The notes below the pieces were generated by a model. It ran no database searches. It was not told where the DNA came from and saw only the letters and a list, made by a program, of their open reading frames with translations. The position numbers and the translations under genes were made by a program. 64,000 nt of DNA from contig CP082962.1 in NCBI GenBank assembly GCA_021730285.1, positions 806,001-870,000 on the forward strand, read 5' to 3'. Within the stretch, counting starts at the first letter, position 1, and every line of letters begins with the position of its first letter. Of this stretch, positions 9,148 to 18,092 are shown one piece after another. This DNA is from Desulfovibrio sp. JY (GTDB lineage Bacteria > Desulfobacterota > Desulfovibrionia > Desulfovibrionales > Desulfovibrionaceae).

Positions 9148-9273
9148 GGGGCGGTGGCCTTTTGCGGGGAATGCGGATAATCATGACCCAATCCTGCCGA
9201 CATCCGGCAGGGTGCGGCAACCATAGGACGAATCATTCGCCGCCGGCAAGGCCGGACGGCTCGGAGGCCCGCT

Positions 9274-10341
9274 ATGCGCGGACGTTTGCTCAAAGTGCTC
9301 ATGGTGGTGCTGGTCCTCATCCCCGTGGGGCTGACGGCCTACCTGGCCAACAACCTCTACCACCGCAAGGGCGTGCCCGAGGCCCTGGAAAATCTGACCA
9401 AACAGCTGTTCCGCTCCAAGGCCGACGAGCGCAAGGCCGAGGCCAAGGCCGTGGAGCTGGAACGCAAGGCCAACGAACTGCAAACCGCCTACGACGCCCT
9501 GGTGGCCGACCTGCGCGGCGAGGTGGACAGCCGCGACATCCGCGTGCGCCAGTTCCGGGAAAAACTCGAAATCAACTTCGTGGACAAGATCCTCTTCGCC
9601 TCGGGCAGCGCCGAGATCACCCCGCGCGGCCGGGAAATCCTGCGCAAGGTCGGCGGCGTCCTGGCCAAGGTGAAGGACAAAAGCATCTACGTCGTCGGCC
9701 ATACCGACTCGAACCCCATCCACTCGGCCCTCTACCCCTCCAACTGGGAGCTCTCCACCGCCCGCGCCGCCTCGGTCATCCGCTTCCTTTCGGAATCGGG
9801 CAGCCTGACGCCGGAACGCTTCACCGCCATGGGCCGCGCCTTCTACCAGCCCGTGGCCAGCAACGCCACGCCCGAAGGACGCCAGGAAAACCGGCGCGTG
9901 GACATCATCGTGGCCGACGTGCCGCTTCTGGCCGGGGAAACCGGCTCCGAATCCATGCGCGGCACGGTCAATACCGGCCAGCCCTCGGAACACGACCTGA
10001 CCGGCCAGCAGGCGGCCCCCATCCGGGAAACCGCGCCACAACCCGCCGCGCAGCCCACGCCCCAAACCACCACTCCGACGACCCCGGAACCCGCTCCGGC
10101 CACGCCGGAAACACCCGCCACGCCGGAAGGCCCGCTGCCGGCGCAGCCGGCCGAACCCAACGCAACCGCGCCGCAACCCGCGCCCGCCGAACAGCCGGCC
10201 CAACCGGCACCCGCCGAACAACCAGCGCAACAAACCAAGCCGGAACAGTCCAAGCCCGGCTCCACAGCCACGCCGCCGGCCTCTCCCGAACTGCCGCCGA
10301 CCCTGCCCGACCGGTCCGGGTCGGGAGCGACAGGATCATAA
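9274..10341 (+). CDS. OmpA/MotB C-terminal-domain envelope protein with Pro/Ala/Thr-rich tail
   Basis: 355 residues. A single N-terminal membrane segment (about 7-25) is followed by a charged coiled-coil stretch (about 35-85) and a peptidoglycan-binding OmpA domain (about 95-215) with LFASGSAEITPRG, GHTDSNPI, NWELSTARAASVI and the GRQENRRVDI ending typical of OmpA/Pal/MotB. The last 130 residues are low complexity, dominated by Pro, Ala, Thr and Glu with repeated PAQPAPAEQ-like units, and are probably extended. It likely anchors an inner-membrane complex to the cell wall. MotB itself is less likely: the flagellar MotA partner is absent. Confidence 0.85.
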   Translation: MRGRLLKVLMVVLVLIPVGLTAYLANNLYHRKGVPEALENLTKQLFRSKADERKAEAKAVELERKANELQTAYDALVADLRGEVDSRDIRVRQFREKLEINFVDKILFASGSAEITPRGREILRKVGGVLAKVKDKSIYVVGHTDSNPIHSALYPSNWELSTARAASVIRFLSESGSLTPERFTAMGRAFYQPVASNATPEGRQENRRVDIIVADVPLLAGETGSESMRGTVNTGQPSEHDLTGQQAAPIRETAPQPAAQPTPQTTTPTTPEPAPATPETPATPEGPLPAQPAEPNATAPQPAPAEQPAQPAPAEQPAQQTKPEQSKPGSTATPPASPELPPTLPDRSGSGATGS

Positions 10342-10377
10342 GCAACGGAAAGAGGTGAGGCTCTGCCCCACACCCCG

Positions 10378-10401
10378 CCGGGGGGCGAGCGAGCCCCCCG
10401 G
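10378..10401 (+). terminator. Perfect hairpin after the OmpA-like gene
   Basis: A perfect 9-bp GC-only stem, CCGGGGGGC with GCCCCCCGG, closes a 6-nt loop 36 nt after the stop codon. There is no T tract, so it may be a weak terminator or an mRNA 3'-end stabiliser. Confidence 0.5.
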
Positions 10402-10474
10402 TCCCCCCGATTCCGCTTTGGCTGATCGAATATCCTCAATTTTCAGCAAAAAGTTCGCGAGGAAGGAGTACGCA

Positions 10475-11359
10475 ATGCCGCATGTCACCACGCGTGGAAT
10501 TCAAATCGAATACGATACGCTCGGAGACAAGTCCTCTCCGGCACTCCTGCTCATCGCCGGCAACGGCGCGCAGCTTACCTTCTGGGATGTGCCGTTTTGC
10601 CAAGCCCTGGCCGACACGGGCCTTTTCGTCATCCGTTTCGACAACCGCGACGCCGGGCTGTCCACGAAATTCGACGCGGCGGGAGTCCCGGACTTCATGG
10701 CCTGCATCAAGGCGGCCATGGAGGGCAAACCCGTCGAATCGGCCTATACCCTCGAGGACATGGCGGACGACTGCGCCGGGCTGCTCGAGGGCCTCGGCAT
10801 CGAAAAGGCGCATATCTGCGGCCTGTCCATGGGCGGCATGATCGCCCAGGTCGTGGCCTGTCGGCATCCGGAACATGTGCTGAGCCTGACGTCCATCATG
10901 TCGTGCACGGGAAATCCCGAAACGCCCCAGGGCAAACCCGAGGCCATCGCCGCCGTTGTGGCGACGCCGCCGGAGGGACGCGAGGCGTTTATCGCGCACA
11001 GCCTCAATGTCTGGCGCAAGGTCTGGAGCCCCGGCTTCCCGTTCGAGGAAGCGCGGGCCCGGAAATTCATGGAAGAAAGCTATGACCGCTGCCATTACCT
11101 GCCGGGGATGGCGCGCCAAAACACGGCCATCCTCGCCAACGGGGACAGAAGGCGCGCACTTGCCGCGCTTAGGGTCCCGGCGCTGGTCATCCACGGCGCG
11201 GCCGATCCGTTGATCCCGGTCGCGGCGGGCGAGGATACGGCCCGGACGATTCCGGGAGCCCGGTTGCTGGTCATCAAAGGGATGGGGCACGATCTGCCCA
11301 CGCCTGTCTGGCCGCAAGTCATAGACGCCATCTCGCAGCTGACGCGGCAAAGCGCCTAA
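10475..11359 (+). CDS. Alpha/beta-hydrolase fold protein
   Basis: 294 residues. The catalytic triad can be read directly: nucleophile Ser in CGLSMGGMIA, acid Asp in HGAADPLIP, and His in KGMGHDLP. The oxyanion-hole region is LLIAGNGAQLTFW. There is no signal peptide, so it is cytoplasmic. The family includes esterases, haloperoxidases and enol-lactone hydrolases such as PcaD-type enzymes, and the substrate cannot be told. The ATG at 10475 has GGAAGGAG 6 nt upstream; earlier in-frame starts run through the hairpin and are rejected. It appears monocistronic. Confidence 0.85.
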   Translation: MPHVTTRGIQIEYDTLGDKSSPALLLIAGNGAQLTFWDVPFCQALADTGLFVIRFDNRDAGLSTKFDAAGVPDFMACIKAAMEGKPVESAYTLEDMADDCAGLLEGLGIEKAHICGLSMGGMIAQVVACRHPEHVLSLTSIMSCTGNPETPQGKPEAIAAVVATPPEGREAFIAHSLNVWRKVWSPGFPFEEARARKFMEESYDRCHYLPGMARQNTAILANGDRRRALAALRVPALVIHGAADPLIPVAAGEDTARTIPGARLLVIKGMGHDLPTPVWPQVIDAISQLTRQSA

Positions 11360-11394
11360 CCCTCATTCCACGCGGCGCTTCGCCGCTGGCGCGG

Positions 11395-11630
11395 TTGTCG
11401 CCGCAATCGCGTTCGGCGTCGAGGGGCGCAAGCCCCTCGTGTCGCCGGGCCGATTGCGGCGACAAACATACGGCGTCCCATCACCCAAAGACATCGACCC
11501 GCAACCCACCAACCTCTCCCCTCCCCACCAGCCCAACCCGGTAACGGGGGGTCCGGGGGGCATCAAGTCCCCCGGCGGGTCCAGGGCAGCGCCCTGGCAG
11601 AGAGGTGCAGGAGAGGCAGAGCCTCTCCTG
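11395..11630. repeat. Intergenic block of nested palindromes, G-rich repeat family 2 copy 1
   Basis: This 320-bp gap between convergent genes holds no gene but much structure. A perfect 15-nt inverted repeat (11395-11409 against 11451-11465) encloses a perfect hairpin GAGGGGC-GCAA-GCCCCTC (11421-11438). Then come GGGGGGTCCGGGGGGC (11546-11561), CCAGGGC-AGC-GCCCTGG (11581-11597) and a 10-bp stem CAGGAGAGGC/GCCTCTCCTG (11608-11630). The G-rich 16-mer recurs exactly at 41791, in a similar block at another gene end. Confidence 0.7.
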
Positions 11631-11679
11631 CCTCCCTCCACTCCCCACTCCTTCCACTCTACCACTCCCCCCACGCCCG

Positions 11680-12846
11680 TTAGTCCCGTTCGAAATCGAA
11701 CAGCTGGCCGCGCACGATGGCGTCGCGGCCGAACTTGCCGCGTATGGCGTCCAGGGCTGCGTCGATTTTCCCGCCGTGCTCGCGGCGTTTCCGGCCGGGG
11801 TCCTCGAAAAGGCTCAGCTGGCGCGGTTCGTTGCCGAAGTTGGAGACGCCGACGCCGATGAGACGCAGGGGCCGCGGCAGCGGTTCGGCTTCGAGGAGTT
11901 CCTTGGCCACCGCATAGATGACGGTGTCGCTTGAGGTTGGGTCGGGCATGGTGCGGCTGCGGGTGATCTGGCGGAAATCGTTGAATTTGAGCTTGAGGGT
12001 GATGGTGCGGCCGGATTGGTTGTCCTGGCGCAGTTCGCGGCCGACGCGTTCGGCCTGGTGGAGCAGCCAGGCGGCGAGTCTGGCGCGGTCGGCGGTATCA
12101 GTGGTGAAGGTATTCTCGGCGCTGACGGATTTGGCTTCGCGCGACGGGTTGACGGTGTCGCTGCCCTGGCCGCAGGCCCGGGCGTAGAGGTCGAGGCCCC
12201 ATTTGCCCAGGTGGCGCTGCCAGAATTCCGGGGGATATTGCAGGATTTCGCCGACGACGCGGACGCCCAGGCGGGAAAGAGTGGCCTGGGCGCGTTTGCC
12301 GACGCCGGGAATCTTGCCCACGGGCAGATCGGCCAGAAACAGGGCGACCTGTTCCGGGGCGACGAGGGTCAGGCCGTCGGGCTTGTCGTAGTCCGAGGCG
12401 ATCTTGGCGATGAATTTGACGGGCGCGATGCCGACCGAACAATTGAGTCCCGTGGCTTCGCGGATCATGGCTTTGAGGCGTCGGCCGAGGGTTTCCGGCG
12501 GACCGAAGAGGGTTTCGGTGCCAGTGATGTCGACATAGGCCTCGTCGATGGAAGCGGGTTCGACCAGCGGGGAGACGGTCTGGAGCGTGGCCATGACGAC
12601 GCGGGAGACTTCGGCGTAGCGGCGACGGTTGCCGGGCAGGAACACGCCATGGGGGCAGCGGCGTTTGGCCTCGGCCACGGGCATGGCCGAGTGCACGCCG
12701 AACGTGCGGGCTTCGTAGGAGGCGGCCGAAACCACGCCGCGCAGGTCCCGGCCGATGATGACCGGCTTGCCCGCAAGCGTAGGGTCGTCGTGCTGCTCGA
12801 CGGAGGCGAAAAACGCGTCCATGTCGAGATGGAGGATGGTCGCCAT
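11680..12846 (-). CDS. dinB: DNA polymerase IV (Y family)
   Basis: 388-residue translesion polymerase. The start ILHLDMDAFFASVEQ contains the first catalytic Asp and the steric-gate region; SIDEAYVDIT holds the second acidic pair; the helix-hairpin-helix GKIPGVGKRAQATL follows, then the little-finger domain. The C-terminus (EPRQLSLFED region) contains a QLSLF sequence that resembles the beta-clamp binding motif. Start at 12846 is the conserved MATILHLDMDAFF; a longer upstream frame is not conserved in sequence type. No LexA-like site was found by eye. Its stop lies just beyond the structured repeat block. Confidence 0.93.
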   Translation of the reverse strand: MATILHLDMDAFFASVEQHDDPTLAGKPVIIGRDLRGVVSAASYEARTFGVHSAMPVAEAKRRCPHGVFLPGNRRRYAEVSRVVMATLQTVSPLVEPASIDEAYVDITGTETLFGPPETLGRRLKAMIREATGLNCSVGIAPVKFIAKIASDYDKPDGLTLVAPEQVALFLADLPVGKIPGVGKRAQATLSRLGVRVVGEILQYPPEFWQRHLGKWGLDLYARACGQGSDTVNPSREAKSVSAENTFTTDTADRARLAAWLLHQAERVGRELRQDNQSGRTITLKLKFNDFRQITRSRTMPDPTSSDTVIYAVAKELLEAEPLPRPLRLIGVGVSNFGNEPRQLSLFEDPGRKRREHGGKIDAALDAIRGKFGRDAIVRGQLFDFERD

Positions 12847-12932
12847 GCCCCGGACATGCGACGGCGACCAGGAAAAAGCAAGGGGGCGCGAGGGACGTTT
12901 TACCCCGCCCGCCCCCTGCGGCAAAACGTCGC

Positions 12933-13136
12933 CTAGGCCTTGATGTTCAGGTTCCCGCCGACGCCGGTGGCGGCGGAAAGCACCTTGGTCTAGAAGTCGT
13001 AATCCTGATCCACGCGCCCCGTGCCCGGGTCGGTGTTAAGCCTGTCCATGGTCTTGGTGATCAACTCGGCCCCGAGCTTTTGCTGCTCGAACGCGCCGCC
13101 GACCGTCCCCGCGCCCTTGGTGTCGATCGCATCCAT
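12933..13136 (-). pseudogene. Small protein gene interrupted by an in-frame amber codon
   Basis: A well-formed small gene begins at ATG 13136 behind GGAGGATGCC and reads MDAIDTKGAGTVGGAFEQQ, then KLGAELITKTMDRLNTDP, then a sequence ending DYDF. A TAG follows at 12990-12992. In the same frame the sequence continues TKVLSAATGVGGNLNIKA and stops at 12933. The uninterrupted composition on both sides suggests that one sense codon (CAG to TAG would suffice) mutated, or a sequencing error. The protein resembles small putative motility proteins (YjfB type) of Desulfovibrio, but this is from memory and weak. It lies upstream of dinB on the same strand. Confidence 0.55.
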
Positions 13137-13283
13137 GGCATCCTCCCGGGACGAAAATCGTCCGTTTATCGACACCTATCGGCCACGGGACACGCCTCCT
13201 TTAGGGAGTTCCGGTTGGACAACGCCGCGCGTCCTTTGCTACAAGCGGCATACATCCCCTTTCGACCTTTCAAGGAGGCGCCC

Positions 13284-15749
13284 ATGCCCGTCGAGAATTG
13301 CCCCATCCAGACCCTCGACGCCGACTCCCTTTCCTGCTCCATCCGTGAGCACATCACCCACTCCCTGGGCAAGCCCTGCGCCGAAGCCGGCAATCGGGAC
13401 GTGGCCATGGCGCTGTCCATGACCCTGCGCGACAGACTCGTGGACAAGATGCTCGAAACCCGCAAGCGCTACCGCGACGCCCGGGCCAAGCGGATGTACT
13501 ACCTGTCCATCGAATACCTGCTGGGCCGCTGCCTGGGCAACAACCTCTACAATATGAAGATCGACGACATGTGCCGCGTCCTGGTCAGGGATTGGGGCTA
13601 CGACCTGGAGGAGCTGCGCGAATTCGAGCGCGACCCGGCGCTCGGCAATGGCGGGCTGGGGCGGCTGGCCGCCTGCTTTCTCGATTCCCTGGCCACCCTG
13701 GACATGCCCGGCTGCGGCTACGGCATCCACTACGAATTCGGGCTTTTCAAGCAGAGCATCCAGAACGACCGCCAGGTCGAGCAACCGGACTACTGGATGG
13801 CCGAAGGCATGCCGCTGCAGATCGAACGCCGCGACCAGTCCGTCATCGTGCCCATTTACGGCCGCATCGAAAGCCATCAGGGCCCGGACGGCTCCTACCT
13901 GCCGCTGTGGGTCGACTGGCAGGATCTGGTCGGCGTGCCCTACGACATCCCCATCGTGGGATTCGGCGACAAGACCGTCAATTACCTGCGCCTTTTCGCC
14001 GCCCGCTCCACCGACAACTTCGACATGAAGATTTTCGACCAGGGCGACTACATCAAGGCCATCCACCAGAAAGTCTATTCGGAACTGGTCTCCAAGATCC
14101 TCTACCCCAGCGAATCCATCTCGTTTGGCAAGGAGCTGCGGCTGACCCAGGAATATTTCCTGGTCTTCTGCTCGCTTCGCGACATCACCCGGCGCTTTCT
14201 CAAGCAGAACCGCAACATCGAGGAGTTGCCGGAATACACCGCCATCCAGCTCAACGACACCCACCCGGCCCTGGCCGTGGCCGAGCTGATGCGCATCCTG
14301 GTCGACGAGCGCCGCGTGCCCTGGGACCGGGCCTGGAACATCACCAACCGGACCCTGGCCTTCACCAACCACACGCTCATGCCAGAATCGCTGGAAATGT
14401 GGCCGGTGGACCTCATGGGCAAGGTGCTGCCCCGCCATCTCCAGATCATCTACGAGATCAACTCCCGTTTTTTGAGCCAGATCCGCCTGACCTCCAAGAC
14501 CGACGACGCCACCTTGCGCCGCATGTCGCTGATCGAGGAAGACGGCGGCAAGCAGGTACGCATGGCCAACCTGGCCGTGGTCGGCTCCCACTCCGTCAAC
14601 GGGGTGTCCAAGCTCCATTCCGAGCTGGTCAAGACGCGCCTGTTCCCGGACTACGCCGCCCTCTGGCCCGGCAAATTCAACAACAAGACCAACGGCATCA
14701 CCCCCCGGCGCTGGCTCTATAAGGCCAATCCCGGGCTGGCGGCGCTTGTCACCGAGGCCATCGGCGACGCCTGGATCATGGACCTGGACAAGCTGCAAGA
14801 CCTCGTGCCCCTGGCCGACGACGCCGCCTTCCAGCAGAAGTTCCTGGCCGTCAAACGGGCCAACAAGGCCCGGCTGGGCGACTACGTGGCCCAGACCACG
14901 GGAGTTGTGCTCTCGCCGGACGCGGTTTTCGACATGCAGGCCAAGCGCATCCATGAATACAAGCGCCAGCTGTTAAACGTCATGCACGTGATCCACGACT
15001 ACCTGCGCGTGACCGAGGACGGCTACGTGCCGCCCGTGCCCCGTGTGTACGTCTTCGCGGGTAAGGCCGCGCCGGGCTACTTCGAAGCCAAGGAGATCAT
15101 CCACCTCATCTGCTGCGCGGCCCGGATCATCAACAACGACAAGCGCGCCGCCGAACACATCAAAATGGTCTTCACCGCCGACTACCGGGTGTCCCTGGCC
15201 GAAAAGCTCATCCCCGCCGCCGACGTCAGCGAACAGATCTCCACCGCCGGCACCGAGGCCTCGGGCACGGGCAACATGAAGTTCTCCCTCAATGGCGCGC
15301 TGACCATCGGCACCCTGGACGGGGCCAACATCGAGATCCGCGAGGCCGTGGGCGCGGAGAACTTCTACCTGTTCGGGCTGACCACCCCGGAAGTCGAGCG
15401 CCAGCTTGGCGACGACAGCTACAATCCCTGGGAATACTACGGCAAGCATCCCGAAATCCGGCGGGTCCTGGACGCGCTCTCGGCCGGCCGCTTCACCCCC
15501 GACGAACCGGCGACCTTCCACTGGATCTTCGAAAAGATGCTCACCAAGGGCGAGCGCTACATGCATCTGGCCGATTTCATTCCCTACCTGGAAACCCACG
15601 AACGCCTGGGCATGGACTACGCCAGGCCGGCCGTCTGGGCCAAAAAGGCCATCCTGAACGTCGCCCGCATGGGGTATTTCTCCTCGGACCGCACCATCCG
15701 GGAATACGCCCGCGACATCTGGGGCATAAAGCCCATCGCGCCGAGATGA
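13284..15749 (+). CDS. glgP: Glycogen/starch/maltodextrin phosphorylase
   Basis: 821-residue GT35 enzyme that releases glucose-1-phosphate from alpha-1,4-glucans. The PLP-binding lysine is in the conserved EASGTGNMKFSLNGALTIG segment; the active-site elements SIEYLLGR, NGGLGRLAACFLDS, QLNDTHPALAV and VFAGKAAPGY are all present. Length is normal for a bacterial GlgP. The ATG at 13284 has a perfect AAGGAGG 5 nt upstream; the longer frame from 13080 crosses the small gene on the other strand and is not real. It stands alone, with repeat copy B downstream acting as a likely terminator. Confidence 0.95.
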   Translation: MPVENCPIQTLDADSLSCSIREHITHSLGKPCAEAGNRDVAMALSMTLRDRLVDKMLETRKRYRDARAKRMYYLSIEYLLGRCLGNNLYNMKIDDMCRVLVRDWGYDLEELREFERDPALGNGGLGRLAACFLDSLATLDMPGCGYGIHYEFGLFKQSIQNDRQVEQPDYWMAEGMPLQIERRDQSVIVPIYGRIESHQGPDGSYLPLWVDWQDLVGVPYDIPIVGFGDKTVNYLRLFAARSTDNFDMKIFDQGDYIKAIHQKVYSELVSKILYPSESISFGKELRLTQEYFLVFCSLRDITRRFLKQNRNIEELPEYTAIQLNDTHPALAVAELMRILVDERRVPWDRAWNITNRTLAFTNHTLMPESLEMWPVDLMGKVLPRHLQIIYEINSRFLSQIRLTSKTDDATLRRMSLIEEDGGKQVRMANLAVVGSHSVNGVSKLHSELVKTRLFPDYAALWPGKFNNKTNGITPRRWLYKANPGLAALVTEAIGDAWIMDLDKLQDLVPLADDAAFQQKFLAVKRANKARLGDYVAQTTGVVLSPDAVFDMQAKRIHEYKRQLLNVMHVIHDYLRVTEDGYVPPVPRVYVFAGKAAPGYFEAKEIIHLICCAARIINNDKRAAEHIKMVFTADYRVSLAEKLIPAADVSEQISTAGTEASGTGNMKFSLNGALTIGTLDGANIEIREAVGAENFYLFGLTTPEVERQLGDDSYNPWEYYGKHPEIRRVLDALSAGRFTPDEPATFHWIFEKMLTKGERYMHLADFIPYLETHERLGMDYARPAVWAKKAILNVARMGYFSSDRTIREYARDIWGIKPIAPR

Positions 15750-15770
15750 TGGGGAAGGGAGGGTGAGCCC

Positions 15771-15932
15771 CCGGGGGGAAACTTTTCTGGAGAAAAGTTT
15801 CCCCCCGGACCCCCTTTCCAAAGACTTTTAAAAGTTACAGCATGTTAGCATCAATCCATAACCGATAAAAAGTTTAGGAAAGGGAGAGCGCGAGAGGGGA
15901 GAACCCTTTTCTGAAAGGGTTTCCCCTCTCGC
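15771..15932. repeat. Two-hairpin dispersed repeat, copy B
   Basis: The left hairpin 15771-15808 has a perfect 18-bp stem starting CCGGGGGGAAAC. The right hairpin is 15890-15932 with GCGAGAGGGG arms. The segments next to them (CCCCCTTTCCAAAGACTTTTAA and GGAAAGGGAGAGC types) match copies C and D; the centre differs. It lies 21 nt after the glgP stop and 40 nt before the next start codon. Confidence 0.85.
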
Positions 15933-15972
15933 ACCCGCCTTTCCTCCAAACTTGCCAAAGGAGGTTCGCGTA

Positions 15973-16788
15973 ATGGTTCGTTTCATCCGCATCATCAGCC
16001 TGGCCTTTGTGGCCCTGACCATGTGCTGCGGCACTGCTGTCGCCACCACCACGCCGTTCGACGTCTACGAGGGCAGCAATCTGCGCGCCATCGTGCAGCG
16101 CGGCACGCTGGTCGTGGGCATGGAACTCAAATTCTGGCCCTTCGAGTATGTGGACAAGGAGGGCAAACCCGTCGGCTTCGACGTGGACATCGCCAAAACC
16201 CTGGCCGACCGGCTGGGAGTCAAGCTGGAAATCAAGGACATGGAGTGGACCGGGCTCATCCCGGCCCTGACCGCCGGCAAGATCGACCTCATCATCTCCG
16301 GCATCAGCGGCACCCTGGAGCGGGCCAAGTCCATCACCTTCACCTCGCCCTACTTCACGACCGGTCTGTGCGCGCTGCTTTCGACCAAGAAGGCCGGCGA
16401 CGTCAAAAGCGTGGAGGCATTGAACGCCCCGGGCCGGGTGCTGGCGGTCAAGACCGGCACCACCGCCGACCTGGTGGCCACCAAGAAATTTCCCAAGGCC
16501 AACATCAACCGCTACCAGGACGAGACGTCCTGCGTCCAGGAAGTGGTGGCCGGCCGGGCCGACGCGTTCTTCTACGACCAGATCTCCATCGCCAAGCACC
16601 ACAAGCAAAATCCCGAGGCCACCAAAGCGCTTCTCACGCCCTTCACCTACGAGCCTTTCTGCATTGCTCTGCAAAAAGGCGATTTCGACTGGTGGCAGTG
16701 GCTGGAGATGTACCTCACCACCATCAAGGCCGACGGCACCCTTGACGCGTTGCACGCCAAGTACTTCAAGGACATTCTCGGCAAATAG
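15973..16788 (+). CDS. Amino acid ABC transporter, periplasmic binding protein
   Basis: 271-residue family 3 solute-binding protein for polar amino acids. A signal peptide of about 24 residues ends near AVA. The mature part starts with RGTLVVGMELKFWPFEY, then GKPVGFDVDIAKTLADRLG and GKIDLIISGISGTLERAK, which are the standard amino-acid-binding loop sequences. The start has AAAGGAGG 8 nt upstream. The cognate permease is two genes downstream; no ATPase is present. The ligand is not predictable beyond polar amino acids, and cystine, glutamine or arginine types are possible. Confidence 0.9.
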   Translation: MVRFIRIISLAFVALTMCCGTAVATTTPFDVYEGSNLRAIVQRGTLVVGMELKFWPFEYVDKEGKPVGFDVDIAKTLADRLGVKLEIKDMEWTGLIPALTAGKIDLIISGISGTLERAKSITFTSPYFTTGLCALLSTKKAGDVKSVEALNAPGRVLAVKTGTTADLVATKKFPKANINRYQDETSCVQEVVAGRADAFFYDQISIAKHHKQNPEATKALLTPFTYEPFCIALQKGDFDWWQWLEMYLTTIKADGTLDALHAKYFKDILGK

Positions 16789-16925
16789 CCCCGTCCGTCG
16801 CCCGCTTCCGCGGCCAGGCGCCCTGCGTCCCGGCCGTGGCGGCGGGTGACGCCTCCTTTTTTTCGTCCCGGGCGCGCGGCCCGGGCAGACCCCGGCCGGC
16901 CTCGACCGGCTCCCGGGAGACAACC

Positions 16926-17309
16926 ATGCCCCACGCTCGCATCCGTGCCTGCGTCATCCTGGCCATTCTGGTCCTTTTCGCCGCCAGCCCGGCCCCGGCC
17001 CAATCGTCACGAATGGTTATGGCCCATATCTTCACCGTGCCGGCCGATCCGCCCGGCGGCAACATAGACACGGTGCTGCCGGCCTTCGAGAACTGGCTGG
17101 CCACGTCTTTCGGCGGCTACACGCGCCTGGGCACCGGCGACGGCGCCTGGAAAAACGAAAAGGGCCAGGTGGAGACCCAGGGCAACATCGTCTTCCTGGT
17201 CACGACCAGCCGGGACGTGTCCAAGGACATCGCCGCCCGGCTGACCCGGGATTTCGGCGAACGCGCCCCCTTCGTGCTGGTCTTTCCGGCGGGGATGTTC
17301 GTCAAATGA
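16926..17309 (+). CDS. Small periplasmic protein of unknown function inside the ABC importer locus
   Basis: 127 residues with a clear signal peptide (hydrophobic 8-20, cleavage near PAPAQ). The mature domain of about 100 residues reads as alternating strands and helices, with the motifs AHIFTVPADPPGGNID and GDGAWKNEKGQVETQGN; no cysteine or metal motif. I do not recognise it. Its stop overlaps the permease start by 4 nt (ATGA), so it is translated with the permease and may be a secondary subunit or substrate-delivery factor. An ORF start at 16836 lacks a ribosome site; ATG 16926 follows GGGAGACAACC. Confidence 0.75.
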   Translation: MPHARIRACVILAILVLFAASPAPAQSSRMVMAHIFTVPADPPGGNIDTVLPAFENWLATSFGGYTRLGTGDGAWKNEKGQVETQGNIVFLVTTSRDVSKDIAARLTRDFGERAPFVLVFPAGMFVK

Positions 17310-18067
17310 GGTGGTCCACGCCCCGGTGGCTTGTCCGGGCTGTTTTGCTCGCCGCCCTGACGGCCGGCCTGTGGGTCGTGTTGTCGCAGATCCGGTACCA
17401 CTGGGACTGGGGCGCGGTGTGGGCCTACCGCGACATCTTCCTCGCCGGGCTCGGCGTGACGGTGTACGTTTCGGCCGGGGCCATCGCCCTGGGCCTGCTC
17501 TTCGGCCTGGCCTCCGGGCTGGCCTCGGTGTCGGGCAATGTCTGGCTCACCGAGATGGCGGCGCTTTACGTCGGGGCCTTTCGCGGCACGCCGCTTTTAG
17601 TGCAGATCCTCATCTTCTATTTCTGCGTCGGGGTGGTGATCCACGTGGACAGCCCGTACCTGATCGGCACGGTGACCCTGGCCTTTTTCTCCGGGGCCTA
17701 CATCTCGGAAATGGTGCGGGCCGGAGTCGAATCCATCGACGTCGGCCAGTGGGAGACGGCCCTGTCCTCGGGACTGACCCATCGCCAGACGCTTTTCTAC
17801 GTCATCTTCCCCCAGGCGGTCCGGCGCATCGTGCCGCCGGTGACGGGCCAGTTCGTCTCCTGCATCAAGGACTCGTCGCTTCTGTCGATCATCAGCGTGC
17901 GCGAACTGACCAAGGCGGCCGAGGTGGTCAACGCCACCACCTACAAGACCTTCGAGGCCTATCTGCCCCTGGCCCTGCTCTACCTGCTTCTCACCTGGCC
18001 CCTTTCGCACTTGACCGGCCGTCTGGAAAGGGGAATACGAAATGGAACCAAATCACGACCGCGATAA
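17306..18067 (+). CDS. Amino acid ABC transporter permease (HisM/GlnP type)
   Basis: 253-residue inner-membrane permease with five to six helices. The N-terminal FLAGLGVTVYVSAGAIALGL region, FRGTPLLVQILIFYF, FFSGAYISEMVRAGVESID and the ATPase-coupling helix QWETALSSGLTHRQTLFYVI are the hallmarks of the polar amino acid uptake family. It overlaps the upstream unknown gene by 4 nt. The ATPase that must drive it is not encoded nearby. The next gene, glutaredoxin, begins 25 nt after its stop and may be part of the same transcript. Confidence 0.92.
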   Translation: MRWSTPRWLVRAVLLAALTAGLWVVLSQIRYHWDWGAVWAYRDIFLAGLGVTVYVSAGAIALGLLFGLASGLASVSGNVWLTEMAALYVGAFRGTPLLVQILIFYFCVGVVIHVDSPYLIGTVTLAFFSGAYISEMVRAGVESIDVGQWETALSSGLTHRQTLFYVIFPQAVRRIVPPVTGQFVSCIKDSSLLSIISVRELTKAAEVVNATTYKTFEAYLPLALLYLLLTWPLSHLTGRLERGIRNGTKSRPR

Positions 18068-18092
18068 TTCCTCGCGCGTGCAAGGAGTTTTT

